From positions 156,385 through 220,384 of the forward strand of contig NZ_JASZYF010000011.1 in NCBI RefSeq assembly GCF_030317115.1: a stretch of DNA of 64,000 nucleotides, given 5' to 3'. The stretch comes from Variovorax gracilis (lineage in GTDB: Bacteria; Pseudomonadota; Gammaproteobacteria; Burkholderiales; Burkholderiaceae_C). Both the position numbers and the translations under genes were made by a program. The first letter of the stretch is position 1. Every line of letters begins with the position of its first letter. The notes under the pieces are model-generated. The model ran no database searches. It saw only the letters and a program-made list of their open reading frames with translations, and was not told the origin of the DNA. This document shows, one piece after another, positions 23,598 to 34,011 of the stretch.

Positions 23598-26500
23598 TTG
23601 ACTTTTCGATTGCGGGCGAGCATTGCGGGTGTCATATCCCGGCGCTGCGCCTGCTCTGCAACCTGGGCTGGCGCTACCTGAGCGCCGCTGCATGCCTCGA
23701 ACTCCGAGGCGGAAGAACCCGTGAGCTTGTCCTCAGGCCCCGGCTCGTCGAGTATCTGCAGACGCGCCGCTTCGACTACAAGGGCAGCTCGCATCCGCTG
23801 TCCGCGGGCGCGATCGAGCAGATCCTGCGCGAACTCACCACCATCGGCCTGAGCGATGGCCTGCTGGCCGCCAACGAGCGGCTCTACGCCAAGCTCGCCT
23901 ACGGCATCACCGTCGCCGAGTTCATGCCCGACGGCAAGAAGCACCAGCCGACCATTTCCCTCATCGACTGGACCGACCCCGCTGCGAACCGCTTCGAAGT
24001 GACCGAGGAACTGCGCGTGCTCTCCAGCCAGGGCACCCACCACCGAGCGCCGGACATCGTAGGCTACGTCAACGGCATTCCGCTCGTGGTGATCGAGGCC
24101 ACGCCGCCGAACGGCCCGCGCGGCGACAGCGACGCGACGGTGCGCGAAGGCATCCGCCAGCACCTGCGCAACCAGCTCGACGACGAGGTGCCGGATCTCT
24201 TCGTCCATGCGCAGCTGCTGCTCGCCATCAGCCCGAGCGATGGCCGCTACGCCACCACGCGCACGCCGGCCGAGTTCTGGGCGCGCTGGAGCAAGGAGGA
24301 GGAATTCGAGGACGCGCACATCCAGGCGCTGAAGAACAAGCCGCTGTCCGCCGAGACCCATGCGGCCCTCTTCGAAGGCAAGCCCGCCGACCTGCGCGAG
24401 CGTTTCGAGCTGCTGTGGGCGCTGCCCGCATCGCCCAACGCGCTGGATCGCCTGCTCGTGGGCCTGCTCACGCCGACCCGCCTGCTGGCGCTGCTTCGCG
24501 GCTTCGTGCTGTTCGACCGCAAGGCCGGGAAGATCATCGCGCGCCACGCGCAGTTCTTCGGCGTGCGTGCATTGCTGAAGCGCCTCGCCCTGCTGCGGGC
24601 CGACGGCTCGCGCGAGGGCGGCGTCGTCTGGCACACCGCCGGCTCGGGCAAGAGCCTGACGATGGTGTTTCTCGCCAAGGCCCTGCTGCTGGACGACGCC
24701 CTCAAGGAGAGCCGCGTGGTGGTCGTGACCGACCGGCTGGACCTGGAGCGCCAGCTCGCCCGCAACTTCATGGCCAGCGGCGCTTTCGGCTCGTCGATCG
24801 CCGCGCAGAAGGAAGGCGAGCGCAGCAAGGCCGTGTCGGGCCGCGACCTGGCGAGCCGCATCGGCCGGGGCACCGAGCGGATCACCTTCGCACTCGTTCA
24901 GAAGTTCCTGACCGCGTCGCGCCTGCCGGAGTGCCGCAACGGTTCGCCCGACGTCATCGTGCTGGTGGACGAAGGGCATCGCAGCCACGGCGGCGAGATG
25001 CACGAGCGCATGAAAAGGGCATTGCCGCGTGCCGCCTACGTGGCCTTTACCGGCACACCGCTGCTGAGGAAGGAGAAGACGGCGGGCAGGTTCGGCCCCA
25101 TCGTGCACGCCTACACGATGCAGCGCGCGGCGGAAGACGGGATGGTCGTGCCGCTGCTCTACGAGGAGCGCATGCCCGAACTCGCGATCGACGCGCAGGC
25201 GGTGGACCGCTGGTTCGGCAAGATCACCGCCGGCCTCCCCGATGTGCAGCGCGCCGACCTGAAGAAGAGGTATGCCAGTCGCGTGGCCGTGCACGGCGCC
25301 GCCCGGCGCATCGAGTTGATCGCCTGGGACATCGCCACGCATTTCAGCGAAACCATCCGGAAGGTCGCGCCGGGGCTCAAGGGCCAACTCGCCACGGCCA
25401 GCAAGCGCGATGCGATCCGCTACAAGAAGGCGCTCGACGCCACGGGGCTGGTCACCAGCGCGGTCGTGATCTCGCCGCCGGATGCGTCGGAGGGACACAC
25501 CGGAGCCGGCCCGGCAGACGAAGAGGCAATGTCCGAGGTCCAGGCGTGGTGGCGGCAGCACATGCAGATACCCGGCCGCGACGCGGCGCAGTACGAGAGG
25601 CAGGTGCTGCACGCCTTCGCCTCCGAGGGCGATCCCGACCTGCTCATCGTGGTCGACCGCCTGCTCACGGGCTTCGACGAACCACGCAACGCCGTGCTCT
25701 ACATCGACAAGCCGCTCGAAGGCCACACGCTGATCCAGGCCGTGGCCCGCGTGAACCGCCTGCACGGCGCCAAGCATCATGGACTGCTGGTCGACTACCG
25801 CGGCATCCTCAAGGAACTGGACACGGCGGTTCGCGCCTACCAGGACCTGGCGACGCGCACGCAAGGCGGATTCGACGTGGAGGACCTCGACGGCCTCTAT
25901 GTCCCGATCGGCACCGAGACCCGGCGACTGCCGGCGCTGCATCAGGCGGTGTGGGACATCTTCCGGGGCGTGCCCGACCGCGAAGATCCCGAGCAGCTTC
26001 GCCAGGCCCTGAGCCCGCGCTTCGCGAGCGATGGCCGCATCGAATACGACGATCGGCAGAAGCTGCGCGACGACTTCTCCGCCGCGCTCACGGCCTTCGG
26101 CAGGTGCCTGCAGACCGCGCTGTCATCGCGCGGCTTCTTCGACGACGGCGCAGTCTCCGAAGCGCAGATCGCGCGCTACAAGCAGGATCTGCGTCTGCTG
26201 CGCGAGGTGCGCCAGACCGCGCGGCGCGACGCCATGGAAACGGAGCCCGGCGCGTACGACGCGCAGCTTCGCAAGCTGGTCGACCGGCAGGTGATGGGCA
26301 CCGAGGTGCGGGAGCCGGACGGCAGCTACGTGGTCCATCGGCTGGCCGAGACGGAAAGCGCCGAAGCCTGGTCGGACGACAGGACGCGCAACGAGGCCGC
26401 CTTGCTCAGGACCCGCTTGCGCAAGACCATCGAGTTGGACCTGGCAGGTGATCCCTACGCGCAGAACGCGTTTTCCGATCTGTTGAAGAAAGCCGTCGCG

Positions 26501-26914
26501 GAGGCCGAGGCGATGTTCGACCTCCCGCGCAAGCAGTACGCTCTTCTGCGCGAATTCGAGCATCGCGTGGAAGCCCGCGCCGCGCCGGGCATGCCGGACG
26601 AACTCGCTGCCCATCCGGAAGCACGGGCGTACTTCGGCGCGATCCTGATGGTGCTGGGCGACGAGGCCGTGGAATCGCTCGATGCGACGCGGCGCAAGGG
26701 CCTGGTCGAAGATGCGCTGGCCATCAGCGAGGTGGTTCAACTCGCGAAGGCCGAGCACTCGCTGAATCCGCAGAGCATCGAAGCAGCCATCCGGAGGGGC
26801 CTGCTACCCCGGCTCTATGGCCCCCTGGGGCTGGACAAGGCCCGCGAAGTGATCGGCCATGTATGGCGGATCACCCAGAACGGGTTGAGCCGACAGGCCC
26901 CGCTCAGCTCTTGA
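23594..26914 (+). CDS. hsdR: Type I restriction enzyme R subunit (translocase), nuclease motif altered
   Basis: A 1106-residue HsdR, the motor and nuclease of a type I restriction complex. The N-terminal PD-(D/E)xK domain is recognisable: D154 in RAPDIV, then E168 with the family spacing in GIPLVVIEATPP. The expected lysine of the ExK motif is T170. The SF2 helicase part has Walker A AGSGKS (349-354) and the DEAD-box-like DEGH at 459-462. AFTGTP and GFDEPRNAVLYID are also present. The start ATG at 23594 overlaps the abi stop by 4 nt, so translation is coupled. The stop overlaps the convergent VOC gene by 11 nt. Motor function looks intact, while DNA cleavage is doubtful. Confidence 0.92.
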   Translation: MIDFSIAGEHCGCHIPALRLLCNLGWRYLSAAACLELRGGRTRELVLRPRLVEYLQTRRFDYKGSSHPLSAGAIEQILRELTTIGLSDGLLAANERLYAKLAYGITVAEFMPDGKKHQPTISLIDWTDPAANRFEVTEELRVLSSQGTHHRAPDIVGYVNGIPLVVIEATPPNGPRGDSDATVREGIRQHLRNQLDDEVPDLFVHAQLLLAISPSDGRYATTRTPAEFWARWSKEEEFEDAHIQALKNKPLSAETHAALFEGKPADLRERFELLWALPASPNALDRLLVGLLTPTRLLALLRGFVLFDRKAGKIIARHAQFFGVRALLKRLALLRADGSREGGVVWHTAGSGKSLTMVFLAKALLLDDALKESRVVVVTDRLDLERQLARNFMASGAFGSSIAAQKEGERSKAVSGRDLASRIGRGTERITFALVQKFLTASRLPECRNGSPDVIVLVDEGHRSHGGEMHERMKRALPRAAYVAFTGTPLLRKEKTAGRFGPIVHAYTMQRAAEDGMVVPLLYEERMPELAIDAQAVDRWFGKITAGLPDVQRADLKKRYASRVAVHGAARRIELIAWDIATHFSETIRKVAPGLKGQLATASKRDAIRYKKALDATGLVTSAVVISPPDASEGHTGAGPADEEAMSEVQAWWRQHMQIPGRDAAQYERQVLHAFASEGDPDLLIVVDRLLTGFDEPRNAVLYIDKPLEGHTLIQAVARVNRLHGAKHHGLLVDYRGILKELDTAVRAYQDLATRTQGGFDVEDLDGLYVPIGTETRRLPALHQAVWDIFRGVPDREDPEQLRQALSPRFASDGRIEYDDRQKLRDDFSAALTAFGRCLQTALSSRGFFDDGAVSEAQIARYKQDLRLLREVRQTARRDAMETEPGAYDAQLRKLVDRQVMGTEVREPDGSYVVHRLAETESAEAWSDDRTRNEAALLRTRLRKTIELDLAGDPYAQNAFSDLLKKAVAEAEAMFDLPRKQYALLREFEHRVEARAAPGMPDELAAHPEARAYFGAILMVLGDEAVESLDATRRKGLVEDALAISEVVQLAKAEHSLNPQSIEAAIRRGLLPRLYGPLGLDKAREVIGHVWRITQNGLSRQAPLSS

Positions 26915-27329
26915 CGAGCACCATCCACGACACTCCGAAGCGATCCGCCACCATGCCGAAGGCCGGCGAGAAGAAGGTCTTGGCCAACGGCATCTGCACC
27001 TGCCCGCCCTCGCCCAGCGCAGCGAACAGTCGGTTGGCTTCGGCTTCGTCTTCCGCGAGCAGGGAGAGCGAGAAACCCTGGAACACGGGCTTGCCCGTGT
27101 TGCGGCCATCGGAGGCCATGAGCGTCGTGCCGCCCACGGTGAAGCTCGCGTGCATCACCTTGTCTCCGGGGATCGGCGTGCCATCGGTGGCGCATCCTTC
27201 GCCGGCCTGGGGCTCCGGGTTCTCCTTGAAGCGCATCAGCATCGTGACCTCGGCGCCCACGGCCTTGCGATAGAACTCGAGCGCCTCTTCGCAGCGGCCG
27301 TCGAAGAAAAGATAGGACTGGACTTCCAT
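26904..27329 (-). CDS. VOC family protein, PhnB-like
   Basis: A 141-residue glyoxalase/bleomycin-resistance (VOC) fold protein of the PhnB/3-demethylubiquinone-like group. QSYLFFDGRCEEALEFYRKA opens the first betaalphabeta unit, ASFTVGGTTLMASDG the second, and the C-terminal FFSPAFGMVADRFGVSW is a group hallmark. Substrate is unknown; members often have no proven enzyme activity. The ATG has an AGGAGAA site upstream. A second VOC gene lies 48 nt upstream on the same strand, so the two are probably co-transcribed and controlled by the divergent TetR regulator. The end overlaps hsdR by 11 nt tail-to-tail. Confidence 0.85.
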   Translation of the reverse strand: MEVQSYLFFDGRCEEALEFYRKAVGAEVTMLMRFKENPEPQAGEGCATDGTPIPGDKVMHASFTVGGTTLMASDGRNTGKPVFQGFSLSLLAEDEAEANRLFAALGEGGQVQMPLAKTFFSPAFGMVADRFGVSWMVLVKS

Positions 27330-27377
27330 GATGTTCTCCTTGCAGATGGTGAGAGGGGTGAGGGGGATCGTGGTGGA

Positions 27378-27782
27378 TCAGCTCTGCGGCGGCATGGCGC
27401 TCATGTGCACCAGCTCCCACATGTGGCCGTCGAGATCCTGATAGCCATGCTGGTACATGAAGCCGTGGTCCTGCGGCTTGTTCGGCGTGGTGCCGCCGGC
27501 GGCCAGCGCCTTGGCGACCATCTCGTCGACCTGGGCGCGGCTCTCGCAGGAGAGGCACAGCAGCACCTCGGTGGTCTTCGTCGCATCGGCGATCGGCTTC
27601 GGCGTGAAGGTCTTGAAGTAGCTCTCGACCAGCAGCATCACGTAGATGTCGTCGGACACGATCATGCAGGTGGCGTTCTCGTCCGTGAACTGCGGGTTGA
27701 ACTTGTAGCCGAGTCGGGTGAAGAACGCGACCGACCGGTCGAGGTTCTTGACGGGGAGATTCACGAAGATCTGGGTCGCCAT
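27378..27782 (-). CDS. VOC family protein (glyoxalase-like)
   Basis: A 134-residue VOC protein. NLPVKNLDRSVAFFTRLGY is the typical first strand-helix, and QDLDGHMWELVHM carries the C-terminal metal-ligand-type Glu of the fold. The middle segment CLSCESRAQVDEMVAKALAAGG is the family helix. No substrate can be assigned. It is the first gene leftwards from the TetR divergent promoter region. The palindromes at 27821-27872 are within 100 bp of its start. Confidence 0.85.
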   Translation of the reverse strand: MATQIFVNLPVKNLDRSVAFFTRLGYKFNPQFTDENATCMIVSDDIYVMLLVESYFKTFTPKPIADATKTTEVLLCLSCESRAQVDEMVAKALAAGGTTPNKPQDHGFMYQHGYQDLDGHMWELVHMSAMPPQS

Positions 27783-27820
27783 GGGGTTCCTTCGAAGCCT
27801 CGAATGAGGGAAGATGTGTC

Positions 27821-27836
27821 ACGTTGTGTACAACGT
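27821..27836. promoter_or_regulatory. Palindrome 1 in the VOC/TetR divergent region (candidate TetR operator)
   Basis: ACGTTGT (27821-27827) and ACAACGT (27830-27836) are perfect 7-bp arms with a 2-nt centre. It lies between the divergent VOC and TetR starts, the usual place for an autoregulatory TetR operator. Confidence 0.5.
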
Positions 27837-27858
27837 CCACAAGACGATAGCAAAGATA

Positions 27859-28533
27859 ATGGACGCTGTCCACATGAAAGACTCGATGCCCATCCCGATC
27901 GCTCCCAGCCCTCCTCCGCGTAGCACTTACCGGCATGGCGACCTGCGGCGCGCGTTGCTGGAGTCGGGTGTCGAACTCGCGCGCAGCGGCGGCCCCGATG
28001 CGGTGGTGCTGCGCGAGGCCACGCGCCGTGCAGGCGTGGTTCCCAATGCGGCGTACCGGCACTTCGCGAGCCGGCAGGCACTGTTGCAGGCGGTGCGTGC
28101 GGCAGCCCTTGCCGCCGTCGCCGTCGCCATGGAGGCCGAACTCTCGGCCTTGCAGCCCACACGCAAGCCGGCGGACTTCGCACGTGCGAGCGTGCGCGCA
28201 GTGGGTACGGGCTACCTGCGATTTGCGCAGGCCGAGACCGGCCTGTTCCGCACGGCTTTCGCGACGACGGTGGATGTGGAGGATGTGCCCGCCGAGACCA
28301 AGAGCGGCCAGAGCGGCATGAATCCGTTCGAGTTGCTGGGCGCTGCGTTGGATCGACTTGTCGATGCGGGCGTGATGCCGCCCGAGCGCCGTCCTGGCGC
28401 CGAGTTCCTCGCCTGGTCAGCCGTGCACGGACTGGCGCTGCTCATCATCGACGGGCCCTTGCGCGGCATGCCGCGAGAGCAGACCGATGCGCTGGGGCAG
28501 CGGCTGCTCGACATGGTGGAGAAGGGGCTGTAG
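27859..28533 (+). CDS. TetR/AcrR family transcriptional regulator
   Basis: A 224-residue regulator. The N-terminal helix-turn-helix is seen in RHGDLRRALLESGVELARSG and ATRRAGVVPNAAYRHFASRQALLQAV, where AYRHF is the recognition-helix end and WHG/TetR_C-like sequence follows to the C-terminus. The ATG at 27859 is my choice. ATGs at 27874 and 27886 are in frame, and the palindrome TGGAC-N3-GTCCA (27860-27872) overlaps the first. If the GATAAT at 27855-27860 is the -10 element, a downstream start is more likely. It probably represses itself and the VOC genes. Confidence 0.88.
   Translation: MDAVHMKDSMPIPIAPSPPPRSTYRHGDLRRALLESGVELARSGGPDAVVLREATRRAGVVPNAAYRHFASRQALLQAVRAAALAAVAVAMEAELSALQPTRKPADFARASVRAVGTGYLRFAQAETGLFRTAFATTVDVEDVPAETKSGQSGMNPFELLGAALDRLVDAGVMPPERRPGAEFLAWSAVHGLALLIIDGPLRGMPREQTDALGQRLLDMVEKGL
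27860..27872. promoter_or_regulatory. Palindrome 2 at the TetR start (candidate operator)
   Basis: TGGAC (27860-27864) and GTCCA (27868-27872) around a 3-nt centre. It overlaps the possible -10 element GATAAT (27855-27860) and the first in-frame ATG of the TetR gene. Confidence 0.35.
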
Positions 28534-28617
28534 GCCGCCGATCGGGCTAGGGCCCGCCCCCCTGCGCAACGACGCGCAAACAGTGCTTCAATTGCCTTCC
28601 TGCTCCCACGGCCGGCC

Positions 28618-29376
28618 ATGGAGACACGAATGCAAAGCCGCAGCCCCCTGTATCTGCTCGAGCGCTCGGATGTCGGCGTGGTCCAGCTCGACCGCGAGCT
28701 GAGGGTCGTCGCGATGAACAGCTTCGCGCGCCGCGTGCTGCCGGTGGAGGACAAGCAGCCCTTCGAGAAGATGGTGCTGTCCTTCCATCCCGAGCACTCG
28801 CAGCCCAAGGTGAAGTTCCTGCTCGACCAGGCGGAGTGCCCGGTCAGCAATCCGCCCCCGATGACGATGATCATCAACATCCCCGAGCGCGTGCTGCTGA
28901 TCAAGGTGGCCAAGCTCTCGGACCTGCGTGGCGACACCGCGAGCTACACGCTGATCTTCTACGACATCACCGAGCTCGTGAGCGGCGAGGAGCCCGCGGT
29001 GCAGAAGCCGCAGGCCAAGCGCCAGTTGCAGAAGATCCCGACGGTGTCGCAGAACCGCATCGTGCTCGTCGATGTGGAAGCGGTGACTTACATACGATCC
29101 GAGGGCCACTACACGTGGGTCAGCACCGCGCAAGGATCGAGCTTCTGCAATCTCAACATCAGCGATCTGGCGGAACGGCTCGACGGCGCTTCCTTCCTGC
29201 GCATTCATCGCAGCTACCTCGCGAACCTCGATTTCGCCGAGCAGATCCTGCGCGACAACGGCAAGGTCAGCCTCAAGCTGCGCGGCGAAACCACGCCCCT
29301 GCCGGTCGCGCGCACCAGCGTGCCGCGCCTTCTGGAGCAGCTCGGCATCGCCGAAATCGACGCGCTGCGCAGCTGA
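28618..29376 (+). CDS. rcoM: RcoM-like CO-sensing regulator: haem PAS domain plus LytTR domain
   Basis: A 252-residue protein with an N-terminal PAS domain (about 12-120) and a C-terminal LytTR DNA-binding domain (about 140-245: QNRIVLVDVEAVTYIRSEGH and FLRIHRSYLAN). It resembles RcoM of Burkholderia xenovorans, where haem is held by His74 with Cys94 (ferric) and Met104 (ferrous, displaced by CO). The matching residues here are His57 (SFHPEHS), Cys74 (ECPVSNPPP) and Met84 (MTMIINIPER). C-to-M spacing is identical. An ATG at 28630 with GGAG upstream is an alternative start and would lower the numbers by 4. The gene directly precedes coxMSL on the same strand, as in B. xenovorans, and should activate it in CO. 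Confidence 0.85.
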   Translation: METRMQSRSPLYLLERSDVGVVQLDRELRVVAMNSFARRVLPVEDKQPFEKMVLSFHPEHSQPKVKFLLDQAECPVSNPPPMTMIINIPERVLLIKVAKLSDLRGDTASYTLIFYDITELVSGEEPAVQKPQAKRQLQKIPTVSQNRIVLVDVEAVTYIRSEGHYTWVSTAQGSSFCNLNISDLAERLDGASFLRIHRSYLANLDFAEQILRDNGKVSLKLRGETTPLPVARTSVPRLLEQLGIAEIDALRS

Positions 29377-29413
29377 TCCGGGATAACCCGGAACACGGTC
29401 CGGCGGCGCGCAG

Positions 29414-29465
29414 TTCATGCAGCTGTCCGCGCATTTCGTGCGCGCGTCCCCGTGCTTCGTGCGCG
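29414..29465 (+). promoter_or_regulatory. Triple TTnnnG direct repeat upstream of coxM (candidate RcoM binding site)
   Basis: TTCATG at 29414, TTCGTG at 29435 and TTCGTG at 29456 are spaced exactly 21 bp apart (two helical turns). The last two copies agree over ten bases (TTCGTGCGCG). RcoM, like other LytTR proteins, binds direct repeats, and TTnnnG is the motif I recall for it. A CTTAAG at about 29491 may mark the -10 region. The inverted repeat TCCGGG/CCCGGA at 29377-29392 is probably the rcoM end hairpin. Confidence 0.6.
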
Positions 29466-29558
29466 GGAATTCTGCGGCCGATCCTGTGGTCTTAAGTTCA
29501 CTGCCTGTACGCGGGCCGAAGAGCCCGGTGGCCTGCTGCACGACAGGAGACAAGCACG

Positions 29559-30425
29559 ATGATCCCCGCCGGATTCGACTATCACGCGCCCCGCTCCGTC
29601 GGCGACGCGATCCAGCTCCTCGGCACGCTCGGCAGCGATGCCAAGCTCCTCGCCGGTGGCCACAGCCTGCTGCCGATGATGAAGCTGCGCTTTGCCCAGC
29701 CCATGCATCTCATCGACCTGAACCGCATCGACGCGCTGCGTGGCATCCGCGAGGACGGCGCCACCGTCGTGATCGGCGCGATGACCGTCGAGAATGAACT
29801 CATCCGTTCCCCCCTGCTGCGCGAGAAGGTGCCCCTGCTGCCCGAAGCCGCGCGCCAGATCGGCGATCCGCAGGTGCGCAATCGCGGCACGATCGGCGGC
29901 GACATCGCGCACGGCGATCCGGGCAACGACCACCCGGCACTCGCCATCGCGCTCGATGCCGTGCTGGTGCTCGAAGGCCCGAACGGCAGCCGCCGGGTGC
30001 CGGCGGACGGCTTCTTCAAGGGCACCTACATGACGGACATGGCCGAAGACGAAATCCTCGTCGAGATTCGCGTGCCCGCCTTCGCACCCAAGACCGGCTA
30101 CGCCTACGAGAAGCTCAAGCGCAAGACCGGCGACTGGGCCACCGCCGCGGCCGCCGTGGTCCTGCGCATCGATGGCGGCGGCAACGTGAGCCACGTCCGC
30201 ATCGCGCTGACCAACCTCGCGCCGACCGCCTTGCGCGCCGTCGATGCCGAAGCCGCCGTACTCGGCAAGCCACTGACCGACGCGAGCATCGCGGATGCCG
30301 CCGCGAAGGCGATGGCGATCTGCGATCCGGCCGAAGACCTGCGCGGCGATCGCGACTACAAGACGGCGATGGCGGGCCAGATGGTGAAGCGCGCCCTTGC
30401 CAAGGCCGCCGCACGCTGCCAGTGA
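29559..30425 (+). CDS. coxM: Aerobic carbon monoxide dehydrogenase medium (FAD) subunit
   Basis: A 288-residue flavoprotein subunit that passes electrons from CoxS to the quinone pool. FAD-binding motifs are AGGHSLLPMMK (34-44) and TIGGD (112-116) in RNRGTIGGDIAHGDPGNDHP. The C-terminal CO_deh_flav_C domain ends the protein. Length is normal. AGGAGAC lies 8 nt before the ATG. First gene of the cox operon, coxS beginning 29 nt after the stop. Confidence 0.95.
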   Translation: MIPAGFDYHAPRSVGDAIQLLGTLGSDAKLLAGGHSLLPMMKLRFAQPMHLIDLNRIDALRGIREDGATVVIGAMTVENELIRSPLLREKVPLLPEAARQIGDPQVRNRGTIGGDIAHGDPGNDHPALAIALDAVLVLEGPNGSRRVPADGFFKGTYMTDMAEDEILVEIRVPAFAPKTGYAYEKLKRKTGDWATAAAAVVLRIDGGGNVSHVRIALTNLAPTALRAVDAEAAVLGKPLTDASIADAAAKAMAICDPAEDLRGDRDYKTAMAGQMVKRALAKAAARCQ

Positions 30426-30454
30426 AGACCAACGAGCGCACGGAGACACACCCC

Positions 30455-30942
30455 ATGGCCAAGCAACTCATCAGCGTCAACGTCAACGGCAGGCGCATCG
30501 AGAAGGCGGTGGAGCCGCGCATGCTGCTCGTGCACTTCCTGCGCGAGGAATGCCACCTCACCGGCGCGCACATCGGCTGCGAGACCAGCCACTGCGGCGC
30601 CTGCACCGTCGACATCGACGGGCAGTCGGTCAAGGGCTGCACCCATCTTGCGGTGCAATGCGACGGAGCGGACGTGCTGACGGTCGAAGGCCTCGCGCAA
30701 GGCGCGGTGCTGCACGCGGTGCAGGAAGGTTTCTACAAGGAGCACGGCCTGCAATGCGGCTTCTGCACGCCGGGCATGCTGATGCGCGCCTACCGCTTCC
30801 TGCAGGAGAACCCGAATCCGACCGAGGATGAAGTCCGCGCCGGGATGAGCGGCAACCTGTGCCGCTGTACGGGCTACCAGAACATCGTCAAGGCGGTGCT
30901 GCATGCCGCCGCCAAGCTGCAGCAGACTGAAAAGGTGGCCGC

Positions 30943-30946
<4 letters not shown>
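30455..30946 (+). CDS. coxS: Aerobic carbon monoxide dehydrogenase small (2Fe-2S) subunit
   Basis: A 163-residue iron-sulphur subunit. The plant-type ferredoxin cluster ligands are in GCETSHCGACTV and in the later Cys of VKGC; the second cluster is in QCGFCTPGML and LCRCTGYQNI. It relays electrons from the Mo active site of CoxL to FAD of CoxM. The ATG at 30455 has GGAG 9 nt upstream. A GTG at 30422 overlapping the coxM stop is in frame but less likely. The stop overlaps the coxL start by 4 nt (ATGA). Confidence 0.95.
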
Positions 30947-33357
<2,411 letters not shown>

Positions 33358-33379
33358 ATCATCCCGAGAAAAGGCCACG

Positions 33380-34003
33380 ATGGAAGTCAAGATCGACAAG
33401 CGCTACCCGCTCGATGTGGATGCGGCCCGTGCGTGGCAGGTGCTGCGCGACGTCAAGGCGGTCGCCGGCCTCATGCCGGGCGCGGCCATCACCGAGCAGG
33501 TCGACGACACGCACTACAAGGGCAACGTCAAGGTCAAGGTCGGCCCGGCGAACGCGGCCTTTGCGGGCGACATCGAGGTGCTTGCGCTCGACGAGTCGGC
33601 GATGAAGTTGCAGATGCTCGGCAAGGGCGCGGACCGCGGCGGCTCGTCGGCCTCGATGGACCTCAGCGCCACCATCGAGCCCGGCGAATCTGCAGCCACC
33701 TCGGTGCTGGCGGGGCAGGCCGTGGTCGCCGTCAGCGGCAAGTTCGCGCAGTTCGGCAGCCGGCTGATGGTGCCGGTGTCCGAGATGCTGCTGGCGCAGT
33801 TCGTCGACAACTTCCGCGCAGCGGCCGCGGCGCTGCCGGCGCCGGACGCATCGGGTGCGGCGACTGCAGACCCGGCGGCGGCACCGTCGTCCTCCCCGCC
33901 CCCCGCCGCGGCACCCGCACCAGCGCGCGAGATCAACGCGCTCGCCATGCTGTGGAGCCTCGTCAAGGGCTGGTTCGCGGGCCTGCTCGGCAAGGGCACC
34001 TGA
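33380..34003 (+). CDS. coxG: CoxG-type SRPBCC protein, membrane recruitment of CO dehydrogenase
   Basis: A 207-residue protein with a CoxG/SRPBCC domain (residues 1-145; YPLDVDAARAWQVLRDVKAVAGLMPGA is typical). A Pro/Ala/Ser-rich linker follows (about 153-182). The C-terminal segment LAMLWSLVKGWFAGLLGKG looks like a membrane-associating amphipathic or short hydrophobic helix. CoxG proteins anchor CODH at the membrane and have been linked to quinone handling. It lies between coxL (22 nt) and coxD (8 nt), an order that differs from the Oligotropha cluster, where coxG follows coxF. Confidence 0.85.
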   Translation: MEVKIDKRYPLDVDAARAWQVLRDVKAVAGLMPGAAITEQVDDTHYKGNVKVKVGPANAAFAGDIEVLALDESAMKLQMLGKGADRGGSSASMDLSATIEPGESAATSVLAGQAVVAVSGKFAQFGSRLMVPVSEMLLAQFVDNFRAAAAALPAPDASGAATADPAAAPSSSPPPAAAPAPAREINALAMLWSLVKGWFAGLLGKGT

Positions 34004-34011
34004 AACGCGCC

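Noticed and set aside
23573..25942. Long - strand frame antisense to hsdR
   Set aside because: Antisense shadow with typical Arg/Ala/Gly/Glu composition; hsdR is well supported on the other strand.
33900..34000. Membrane-spanning helix at the CoxG C-terminus as a bilayer-crossing segment
   Set aside because: The hydrophobic stretch is short and amphipathic with Lys and Gly; a surface-associating helix fits better than a true transmembrane span.
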